Assembly (NCBI GenBank): GCA_026706845.1
Contig: JAPOXY010000005.1
Coordinates: 42,492-95,518, forward strand
DNA length: 53,027 nucleotides
Direction: 5' to 3'
Source of the DNA: Gemmatimonadota bacterium
GTDB lineage: Bacteria > Latescibacterota > UBA2968
In this document: piece by piece, positions 34,421 through 41,974 of the stretch
Numbering within the stretch: the first letter of the stretch is position 1
Layout: each line of letters opens with the position of its first letter
The notes under the pieces: model-generated
Databases searched by the model: none
The model's input: the letters and a program-made list of their open reading frames with translations, nothing else
Told to the model about the DNA's origin: nothing
Position numbers and translations under genes: made by a program

Positions 34421-35347
34421 TTACTGCAGGTGGTTACTCTCGATAAATTCCCTGACCAACTCAACGCATTCCTCTGGTTTTTCCAGTTGAAGAAAGTGCG
34501 TTGTTTCAGGGACAAAATCGTAATCTACAGTTAGAATGTCACCGAGGTCAATGGTCGGCAGGAATGTATAAGGCAAGGTGGGATCGGATCCAATGACTTT
34601 TGTGGGGCAAGGGAGTGTTTCAAAATCCATCAATGCGGAAAAGCTTCTCATATAATCGACGATCTGCGCTTCGTAGTCGCGGGGGCATCGAAGCTCATAA
34701 CCCTGCCCATCGGCGGCCTTTCGAAGCGTTGTTTTTGCCATGAGTTCCCGAACCCCAGGAACGAGGCGTGAGAAGCCAGGTAGATAGCTGAGGAGTTCTG
34801 AAAAATCCTCTTCTGTTTGGAACAGATACCCGCGGCGGCGGGTAACGTCGGCTGCGTATTCGGCAGCCTCATCAAATTCTATCTGGCTATTGCCGGGCTT
34901 GCACAGGGGGGGATCGAATAGTATCATCGCGGATAAGTGGCTGCTCTGGGCAGATGGCAAGAGGTCTGCCATAGTCGTTAGTGATAGGAGTGTTATCAAT
35001 GCGGAAGCAGAGTGAAATACACCGATTTTTGGTTTGTTTCCGTAGTGATGGTCGATGGCTTCAAAAATGCAGAGATGGTCGCGGACCAGCGTTGGAACAT
35101 TGTGATTTGCGCGTGGGCCAACGGTATTCCAGCCGTGGTTTCTGAGGTCGAAGATGATGAGGTCGAAGTCCTCGGCGAGCAGTGACCAGAAGGGGTAATA
35201 AAGGTCCATTGCGAGACCATTGCCGTGGCCCAGAACGAGGCGGGGTCCTGCGGGATTTCCATGTCGGCGCAGAATGGTGACGGTATCGTCGTCAAGCTGG
35301 ACTTGGCATGTCGAAAGTGGCTCGGGTACTTCCCATACATTGTTCAT
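34421..35347 (-). CDS. Alpha/beta hydrolase with an atypical nucleophile elbow
   Basis: A 308-residue alpha/beta-hydrolase fold protein. The oxyanion HG motif is 'LGHGNGLAM', the nucleophile Ser113 lies in 'GVFHSASALI' (F-H-S-A-S, both glycines of the usual G-x-S-x-G missing), Asp in 'GSDPTLPYTF' and the C-terminal His in 'PETTHFLQLEKPEE' complete a triad by position. It may act as a hydrolase or as release enzyme for the PKS, which has no thioesterase; that is inference from position. The ATG at 35347 has GGAA upstream; a GTG at 35386 is a poorer alternative. It opens the hydrolase-PKS-ACP operon, 89 bases before the PKS. Confidence 0.85.
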   Translation of the reverse strand: MNNVWEVPEPLSTCQVQLDDDTVTILRRHGNPAGPRLVLGHGNGLAMDLYYPFWSLLAEDFDLIIFDLRNHGWNTVGPRANHNVPTLVRDHLCIFEAIDHHYGNKPKIGVFHSASALITLLSLTTMADLLPSAQSSHLSAMILFDPPLCKPGNSQIEFDEAAEYAADVTRRRGYLFQTEEDFSELLSYLPGFSRLVPGVRELMAKTTLRKAADGQGYELRCPRDYEAQIVDYMRSFSALMDFETLPCPTKVIGSDPTLPYTFLPTIDLGDILTVDYDFVPETTHFLQLEKPEECVELVREFIESNHLQ

Positions 35348-35600
35348 AGCAGGGTTTCCAATGGCATTAGTACTAAAGAATGGCACGCAACGTCACACGA
35401 CACAAATGCGTCGAGGACGAGCGTGTCATGTTATGAAGTTATAGAAAGTCGTGCAAGGATATTTTTATGCTAACATTTTGAGAAAATAAAAAATTAAAAA
35501 TCACGGATAGCCCTTGACAGAATGTTTGGAAAGGCGTTGTTTGACGGAGTGTTAGTGGTAAGAAACAACCACCGATGAACACCGAAAAAAAGTAAAATTC

Positions 35601-38438
35601 ATGACTCGTATTTTATCCCCCACCCTGTACGCGATATTCTTTCTTTCGGGTGCAGCTGCTCTGCTGTTTGAAACCCTGTGGTTTCGCCAGGCAGGGCTCA
35701 CTTTTGGCAATAGTATTACGGCATCCAGTCTGGTGCTGGCCGCATTTATGGGTGGTCTGGCTCTGGGCAATGGTCTATCTGCGCGTTTGGGAAGGCGCGT
35801 CGAGCGTCCCGTGCGCGTGTATGCGTTGTTGGAAATTGCCATTGCCCTGTCGGGCGTGGTTATCGTTTGGATGTTGCCCACGCTTACCGCTGCGCTCTCT
35901 GCTTTTCTCGCATCTTTTTTTGACCAACCATTGTTGCTCAACGCGCTGCGCCTGGTACTGAGTTTTGCCCTTCTCATTGTGCCGACTACTGCGATGGGCG
36001 CTACTCTGCCCATTTTAGTCAGGGCATTGCGGGTGCGAGACGACGCTTCTATATCTGACGATGAAGGTGGTTTTGGGATCGCGCTCGGTCGGCTCTATGC
36101 GTGTAATACGCTGGGTGCCGTGGTCGGCGCGGTCGCGGGAGAGGTTGCTATTATCGAATGGGTTGGGGTTTTGGGCACGGCGTGGGTCGCCGCGCTGTTG
36201 GATCTCATCGCCGCTGGGGGTGCGCTGGGTATTGCGCGCTATTTCTCTGGCGCGCGCGAGGCTCTTCCCCCAAAATTGGACGGGTTTCCCAACTTTCGGG
36301 CCAGGTGCTTGCTGGGTGCTGCCTTTCTATCGGGGGCTGTTCTGCTGGCGCTGGAGGTGGTCTGGTTCCGCTTTCTCCACCTTTTTGTGCCCGCGACGAC
36401 GCTTGCTTTTGCCGTGATGCTGTCTGTGGTGCTCACGGGTATTGGTGTGGGAGGTGGGTTGGCCGCCCGATGGCTGCGACACAATGCCGGGGCATTTCGC
36501 GTGCTTCCCGCCCTCGCTCTCGGTTCCGGGATACTCACGGTTGTCACTTATCTGACTTTTGTCTATGTGGTGACGCCTTTTGGAACGGGATATATTGGCA
36601 ATATATCGCAAATCCTGACGCTGTCTCTGGCTCTGATGTTTCCCGTATCCCTTCTCTCTGGCATCCTGTTTACCTTCACCGGTGCCGCGCTCAATCGCCA
36701 TATCCAGCCCGATACCCGGGCCGCTGGCTTGCTCACGCTTGCCAATACCATCGGTGCTGGTCTGGGCGCTCTTATTGCGGGTTTTGGGCTGTTGCCGCTT
36801 TTGGGCATGGAGGTCGCTACGTTTGTTCTGGCGATTTGCTACGGCGTTGTCGCTTTTCTCGTTTCAGGTCTGCGCCGGAAGTACCGGGTGTATTATGTTC
36901 TCTTTGCCGCGTACCTCTTGTTTCTGGTCCTTTTTCCCTTTGGCCGAATGGAGAATACGTATTTCACCTTTGTCGCACAGCGCTTTGGCTATCCCGATAC
37001 ATGGAAAATCGCCGGTACCCGCGAAGGACGCACGGAGACGATTATCTATTTGGAAGGTGCTTATTTTGGCGTGCCGGTTGCGTACCAGATGCTTACGGAT
37101 GGCTTTTCAATGGCGTCCAGTAGTCTGGTCAATCGCCGCTATATGAAGCTCTATGTGTACTGGCCCATGGCTCTTCACCCCGATTTCAAAAGTGCACTGC
37201 TGATCAGCTTTGGCGTGGGTTCTACAGCCAAAGCACTTACGGATACACGGTCGCTCGAGCATATTGACGTGGTCGATATCTCCAGCGATGTGCTCGAGAT
37301 GAATCGCATTGTGTATCCCGACCCGGATACGCAACCTTTGAAAGATCCCCGGGTGCGCGTGCATATTGACGATGGGCGCTATTTTTTGCAGACGACGCAA
37401 AACCGCTACGATCTGATTACCAGCGAGCCGCCGCCGCCGAGGCAGGCCGGCGTGGTCAATCTCTACTCGCAGGAGTATTTCCAACTGATCTACGACCGTC
37501 TTTCAGATGGGGGGTTATGCACGTACTGGCTTCCGGTTCACCATCTCAAACCCGAGGACACAAAGGCTATTATCCGCGCGTTTTGCAATGTTTTTGAGGA
37601 CGCCTCTCTTTGGGCTGGGGCGGGTTTTAACTGGATGCTCGCTGGCTCTCGCAATGCCTCTCATTCCCCCTCTGAGGTCTCGTTTAGCCGACAGTGGCGC
37701 GATCCGGTCGTGCGTTCCGAACTCCTCGCCCTCGGTCTGGAGCGCCCCGAGCAACTCGGTGCTCTTTTTATGTCTGACGCCGACCACCTCAACGCGCTCA
37801 CGCGCGATACCCCACCGCTGGTGGATAATTATCCCAAACGCCTTTCCGTGGGGTTTTTCAACCGCGAACCCCATCGGGCATTTTACGACCGCTGGATGAA
37901 TCCCCTGCTCACCCGCGAGCGCTTTGAAAAGAGTGCTTTTATTCGCAATGCATGGCCCTCTGGCATGCGGATGCGCACACTCGATTATTTTGAAGCGCAG
38001 CGCCTTCTCGAGGCTTCGCTGGTTTCCCAAGCTGACGAAACGCGCGATGAGGGCACTCGCATCGCCATGCTCCACACGCTTCTCACGCAGACCGATTTGC
38101 GGACGCTCCCGCTATGGCATCTCCAGATTCAGGACGATTTGCTCTATGCGGTTGATACCCGCCTGAAGAAAGGCGATGAGGAAAAGCCGTATCTCCCCTA
38201 CTTATCTGCACGCGCCCTGGCGGAGCGCGACTATACTCTTGCCGCACGGTATTACGCCCAGTCTTCCGATCCGACTCTGCGCTATTTATATCTCTACGCG
38301 CTGTGTATGGCGGGTGATACTGCGGAGGTCGAACGTCTTGTCGCTGGCTGGAAAGACCAGATTCTGCGCGATACGACACAGCGTTTCTACTATCAATGGC
38401 TCGCCCAGACTTTTGGTCTCGATATTCCCGTTCCGTGA
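35601..38438 (+). CDS. Membrane protein fused to a spermidine-synthase-like domain
   Basis: A 945-residue protein. Residues about 1-440 are a polytopic membrane region (start 'FFLSGAAALLFETLWFRQAG', the usual mark of the fused MFS/spermidine-synthase family). About 520-700 is a spermidine-synthase-like Rossmann fold ('SFGVGSTAKAL', 'VDISSDVLEMNR', 'DDGRYFLQTT', 'LYSQEYFQLIYDRLSDGGL'). The catalytic Asp segment reads 'ITSEPPPP', so polyamine synthesis is doubtful. The last 220 residues are helical. Function unknown; perhaps a SAM- or nucleotide-binding membrane enzyme. ATG 35601 has no strong ribosome site. It begins a plus-strand run of related-looking genes. Confidence 0.88.
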   Translation: MTRILSPTLYAIFFLSGAAALLFETLWFRQAGLTFGNSITASSLVLAAFMGGLALGNGLSARLGRRVERPVRVYALLEIAIALSGVVIVWMLPTLTAALSAFLASFFDQPLLLNALRLVLSFALLIVPTTAMGATLPILVRALRVRDDASISDDEGGFGIALGRLYACNTLGAVVGAVAGEVAIIEWVGVLGTAWVAALLDLIAAGGALGIARYFSGAREALPPKLDGFPNFRARCLLGAAFLSGAVLLALEVVWFRFLHLFVPATTLAFAVMLSVVLTGIGVGGGLAARWLRHNAGAFRVLPALALGSGILTVVTYLTFVYVVTPFGTGYIGNISQILTLSLALMFPVSLLSGILFTFTGAALNRHIQPDTRAAGLLTLANTIGAGLGALIAGFGLLPLLGMEVATFVLAICYGVVAFLVSGLRRKYRVYYVLFAAYLLFLVLFPFGRMENTYFTFVAQRFGYPDTWKIAGTREGRTETIIYLEGAYFGVPVAYQMLTDGFSMASSSLVNRRYMKLYVYWPMALHPDFKSALLISFGVGSTAKALTDTRSLEHIDVVDISSDVLEMNRIVYPDPDTQPLKDPRVRVHIDDGRYFLQTTQNRYDLITSEPPPPRQAGVVNLYSQEYFQLIYDRLSDGGLCTYWLPVHHLKPEDTKAIIRAFCNVFEDASLWAGAGFNWMLAGSRNASHSPSEVSFSRQWRDPVVRSELLALGLERPEQLGALFMSDADHLNALTRDTPPLVDNYPKRLSVGFFNREPHRAFYDRWMNPLLTRERFEKSAFIRNAWPSGMRMRTLDYFEAQRLLEASLVSQADETRDEGTRIAMLHTLLTQTDLRTLPLWHLQIQDDLLYAVDTRLKKGDEEKPYLPYLSARALAERDYTLAARYYAQSSDPTLRYLYLYALCMAGDTAEVERLVAGWKDQILRDTTQRFYYQWLAQTFGLDIPVP

Positions 38439-38499
38439 AAATGAATTTGGACGCCAGAATCTTCTTTGACTTTTTTGTCTGACTTTTTACTTTTGCTGT

Positions 38500-39729
38500 A
38501 TGTTCAAGATTATCTTTATATTTATCCTTGTCATCAGCCTTTCCGCAGGGGCCAATGGGACACAACTTCTCGAAGCCGCAGCAAAGGGAAATCTGTCCGA
38601 TGTACAGGCGCGTCTGAGTGCTGGCGATAATGCAAATGCTCGGGATAAATACGGTACTACCGTGCTGATGGTCGCAGCCAGAGGTGGGCATACAGATATC
38701 GTCAATGCTCTTTTGGAAAAGCGTGCCGATCCCAATGCTCAGGGTATGAGCGGGGAAACGGCTTTGATTGTTGCGGCTTTTCAAGGACATATCCAGACGG
38801 TGCAGGCGCTTTTGTCGGGCAAAGCTGACCCCAATATTCAGGACAAGCACGGTGCCACCGCTTTAATGTCTGCGGCTTTTGATGGGCATACAGATATTGT
38901 CAATATTCTCCTGAAAAAAGGCGCAAATCTCCATTTGAAAAATGCCCATGGTGCCACTGCGTTGATGCCCGCAGCGGTAGAAGGTCACACAAACACGCTT
39001 CAAGCGCTGATAGACGCGGGCGCAGATGTCAACGCGCAGGACAGCGATGAGCGCACGGCTTTGATGAGTGCGATTGTTGCAGGCCATACGCATGCTGTAA
39101 AAGTTCTTCTCGAAAACGGTGCTGATCCCAATATCAGAGATAAGGACAGTCGGACTGCACACACCTGGGCGACAATTGAAGGCCAAACAGATATGGTGGA
39201 TGCCCTCCTGAATGCGGGTGCTGATCCAAATGCCAAAGACAATCTGGGCGATACGCCCCTGTTGCTGGCTGCGTTCAAAGGTCATATCGCTGTTGTCGAT
39301 ACGCTTCTGGCAAAAGGCGGAATTCCCAATATCAGAGGTGGCGCTGGCGAAACCCCTTTGATGCGGGCTGTTTTACAAGATCATCGCCAAATTGTGCGGG
39401 TGCTCATAGCAGGTGGCGCCGACCTCAATGTTAGAGATAACATGGGCGATACGGCTTTGATGGGTGCAGCGTGGGATGGTGAGACCGCACGTGTCGAGTT
39501 TTTACTGGGGGTGGGCGCGAATGTCAATGCGCCCGACCGGGAGGGCCGCACGCCGTTGATGGCTGCCGCTTTTGAGGGACACGTCGAAGCTGTTCGCGTG
39601 CTTTTAAGAGGCGGCGCCGATGTGGCTATTGAGGATAAAGATGGGGTTACAGCCTTGATGTGGGCGAGGGCAAAAGGCCATACGGCGATTGTTCAGGAAT
39701 TGGAACGGGTGGGAAATGCTAATAGATGA
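38500..39729 (+). CDS. Secreted ankyrin-repeat protein
   Basis: A 409-residue protein with a signal peptide (about residues 1-18, 'FIFILVISLSAGANG') and twelve ankyrin repeats of 33 residues filling the rest ('G-x-TALM-AA-GH-IV-LL-GADPN-D' pattern). It should be exported and bind a protein partner. The last repeat is shorter. The gene ends 19 bases before the beta-propeller gene, whose ribosome site is at once downstream, so they are likely co-transcribed. Confidence 0.93.
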   Translation: MFKIIFIFILVISLSAGANGTQLLEAAAKGNLSDVQARLSAGDNANARDKYGTTVLMVAARGGHTDIVNALLEKRADPNAQGMSGETALIVAAFQGHIQTVQALLSGKADPNIQDKHGATALMSAAFDGHTDIVNILLKKGANLHLKNAHGATALMPAAVEGHTNTLQALIDAGADVNAQDSDERTALMSAIVAGHTHAVKVLLENGADPNIRDKDSRTAHTWATIEGQTDMVDALLNAGADPNAKDNLGDTPLLLAAFKGHIAVVDTLLAKGGIPNIRGGAGETPLMRAVLQDHRQIVRVLIAGGADLNVRDNMGDTALMGAAWDGETARVEFLLGVGANVNAPDREGRTPLMAAAFEGHVEAVRVLLRGGADVAIEDKDGVTALMWARAKGHTAIVQELERVGNANR

Positions 39730-39748
39730 GTCGATGAGAGGAGTTTTT

Positions 39749-40972
39749 ATGCGTGTCGTTATTATCACCTTTTCGATTGCCCTGCTCTTCCTGACGGGCA
39801 GTGGCTTTGCCGCGGATTGGCCGCAGTGGTTTGGTCCCAATCGCGATGGTATTTCCTCTGAGACAGGGTTGCTCAAAGATTGGCCTGATTCCGGACTTGT
39901 TGTTCTCTGGCGAATACCGCTGGGCGAGGGTTTCTCGAGCATTGCCGTTGCACGGGGCGCAGCCTATACTATGTTTGCTGAAGGCGAAGATGAGTATGCG
40001 GTATGTCTGGATGTCGCGACAGGGGAAGAGCGCTGGCGGGTTAAGACAGGACGCAATTTTTCAGATTGGCAGGGCGGGAACGGTCCCAGAGCTACGCCCA
40101 TTATTGACAAAGAACGGGCGTTCTTTTTAGGTGCATACGGACAGCTTTATGCACTCAATGTTGAGGACGGAGAAACTGTATGGTCTCACCATTTTCAAAC
40201 TGAATACATAAGCGATCCCCCCCATTGGGGCTTTTCTACGTCTCCTTTGATAGAAGGCAATTGGCTGATTGTCGAGGTTGGAGGTTCTTCTGGAAACGCT
40301 TTTATTGCTTTTGATAAAACCACTGGCGAGGTTGCCTGGGCATCTCAAGATGACGCTCCTTCTTATGCTTCACCTATTGCGATTACTGTGTCTGATGTCC
40401 GGCAAATCGTCTTTTTTCCAGTCTCTGGTCTGGTCGGTGTCGCTGCCAGAGATGGTCGATTCCTGTGGCGGCATTCCTGGCAAACAGGTCCCGATGTCAA
40501 TGCTGCGACGCCTATTTTTCTCCCCCCAGATAGACTTTTTATCTCTTCGGGTTATGGCAAAGGCGCGACGGTTATCCAGCTTATTTCCCAGAACGGTCAG
40601 TTTTCGGTAAAAAGAGTATGGTTCAATCGCAGTATGAAAAACCACTTTGCCTCTTCCATACATCACGAGGGGTACCTCTATGGCTTTGACAACGCCATTC
40701 TCAAGTGTATTGCCGCAGATACCGGGCAGGAGCAATGGCGCAAACGCGGCTTTCAAAAGGGGTCACTCATCTTTGCGGATGGCCATCTGATCGTCCTGGG
40801 CGAACAGGGCAAGCTGGCGCTCGTGGAGGCCAAGCCAGAAGCGTACATAGAAAGAGCCAGTGCTCAGGTTTTGTCTCCGCGGTGCTGGACGCCACCCACA
40901 CTATCTAATGGCAGGCTTTATCTTCGAAACCACACTGAGATGGTTTGTCTGGAAGTGGGAAGTGAGAAGTAG
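39749..40972 (+). CDS. PQQ-type beta-propeller protein, secreted
   Basis: A 407-residue protein with a signal peptide (about residues 1-20, 'VVIITFSIALLFLTGSGFA') and PQQ-enzyme-like repeats ('CLDVATGEERWRVKTG', 'ALNVEDGETVWSHHF', 'AFDKTTGEVAWASQDD', 'CIAADTGQEQWRKRG'). These blades recall PQQ-dependent dehydrogenases and BamB, but no PQQ/Ca ligand set is evident, so it may be a structural or binding propeller. The ATG at 39749 has GAGAGGAG 5-6 bases before it. The last codons are part of a heptamer repeat (40951-40971) that also supplies the ribosome site of the next gene. Confidence 0.9.
   Translation: MRVVIITFSIALLFLTGSGFAADWPQWFGPNRDGISSETGLLKDWPDSGLVVLWRIPLGEGFSSIAVARGAAYTMFAEGEDEYAVCLDVATGEERWRVKTGRNFSDWQGGNGPRATPIIDKERAFFLGAYGQLYALNVEDGETVWSHHFQTEYISDPPHWGFSTSPLIEGNWLIVEVGGSSGNAFIAFDKTTGEVAWASQDDAPSYASPIAITVSDVRQIVFFPVSGLVGVAARDGRFLWRHSWQTGPDVNAATPIFLPPDRLFISSGYGKGATVIQLISQNGQFSVKRVWFNRSMKNHFASSIHHEGYLYGFDNAILKCIAADTGQEQWRKRGFQKGSLIFADGHLIVLGEQGKLALVEAKPEAYIERASAQVLSPRCWTPPTLSNGRLYLRNHTEMVCLEVGSEK
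40951..40971. repeat. Heptamer repeat spanning a gene end
   Basis: Three units GGAAGTG, GGAAGTG, AGAAGTA occupy the last codons and stop of the propeller gene and run straight into the GGAGGGG ribosome site of the next gene. The GAAGTG core and 7-base period are shared with the tract at 23807. Confidence 0.55.
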
Positions 40973-40985
40973 GAGGGGAATCCCT

Positions 40986-41969
40986 ATGTCCGTTGAAAAA
41001 AAACATACACTCTGGGTCGTTACGCCCGTTGTTGATCTTTCCTGTATTACCTTGGGCTGGTTGCTTTTCTTTTTTGCCCCCTACCTGTTTCCCAAATACT
41101 TCGATACCATCCGCATTATCTCTGTTACGTTTCTTTTTGCGACGCACCGGTACTTCACGTTTCTGCTGGTCTATTTAGATCGCGCTGAGTTTAACCGCGC
41201 GCGCGTCCTTTATACGCTTATTCCCGTTCTCTGTTTTGTCTTTGTGGGGCTCTGTTATTTTTTTCGCATTGATGAGCCCGAGATGTTCGCGTTCTGGTAC
41301 CTTTTTAACTATTTTCACTTTGTTCGTCAGAAATACGGCATTCTCCGCATCTATTCCGGCAAAGCCCGATGGGGTCACAAGCGCCTGGATGAATGGACGA
41401 TGTATCTCTGGGGGCTGGCTGGGTTCTTTTACCTTTTCGGTTCTGAAGCCGATGTCAAGGTCATGCACTATCTTCGCAATTTGCTCGACTTCACGCCGCC
41501 GCTCCTGATCTCCCACATTTTATACGGTCTGGCTATTCTGATCACTCTGGCCTGGCTCATCTATGAATTTCGCAGCACTCAGGGTGTCAGTGTCCCCAAA
41601 TTGCTCTTTTTTGCCTCTGTGGTCTTCCTCTATGGGATTGGTCCTACCCTGTCGGCTGGCGCTATCTATATTGCCACGAGTATTAATCACGCTTCCGAAT
41701 ATATCGCTCTGGTCGCGCTTACGATTAAAAACAAAGTCCGCACTTCGGCTCTCGATGCGCCGCTTCTCAATAGGGCCGCCACCCATATTGTACGCAATAC
41801 CTTTCTCTTTACCGCTGTTATCTGTGGGATCCTCTATGGTCTTTACGCCTATTCCCTTTTTGCCTTCCTCTTCTTTGCCTACGGCACCTCATTTGCCCAC
41901 TTTGTTCTGGATGGTTTGATCTGGAAACTCCGTCGGCCCAAAGTCGCACGCGAAGTTGGAACAGCGTAG
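40986..41969 (+). CDS. Polytopic membrane protein with conserved histidines, unknown
   Basis: A 327-residue protein with about eight membrane helices. Not recognised. Histidines sit in or next to the membrane segments: 'FATHRYFTFLLVYLDR', 'YFHFVRQKYG', 'ATSINHASEYIALV' and 'SFAHFVLDGLIWKLRRP'. Such spacing is seen in membrane metal enzymes (for example the Brp/Blh carotene oxygenases), but homology is not established. ATG 40986 is preceded by GGAGGGG; the longer frame back to 40860 lies inside the propeller gene. It meets the second GWxTD gene end to end (stops 5 bases apart). Confidence 0.85.
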   Translation: MSVEKKHTLWVVTPVVDLSCITLGWLLFFFAPYLFPKYFDTIRIISVTFLFATHRYFTFLLVYLDRAEFNRARVLYTLIPVLCFVFVGLCYFFRIDEPEMFAFWYLFNYFHFVRQKYGILRIYSGKARWGHKRLDEWTMYLWGLAGFFYLFGSEADVKVMHYLRNLLDFTPPLLISHILYGLAILITLAWLIYEFRSTQGVSVPKLLFFASVVFLYGIGPTLSAGAIYIATSINHASEYIALVALTIKNKVRTSALDAPLLNRAATHIVRNTFLFTAVICGILYGLYAYSLFAFLFFAYGTSFAHFVLDGLIWKLRRPKVAREVGTA

Positions 41970-41974
41970 CTGCC

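Noticed and set aside
35428-35456. Possible promoter for the hydrolase-PKS-ACP operon (TTGCAC, 17 bases, TAACAT on the minus strand)
   Set aside because: Only three of six and four of six consensus positions match; too weak to list.
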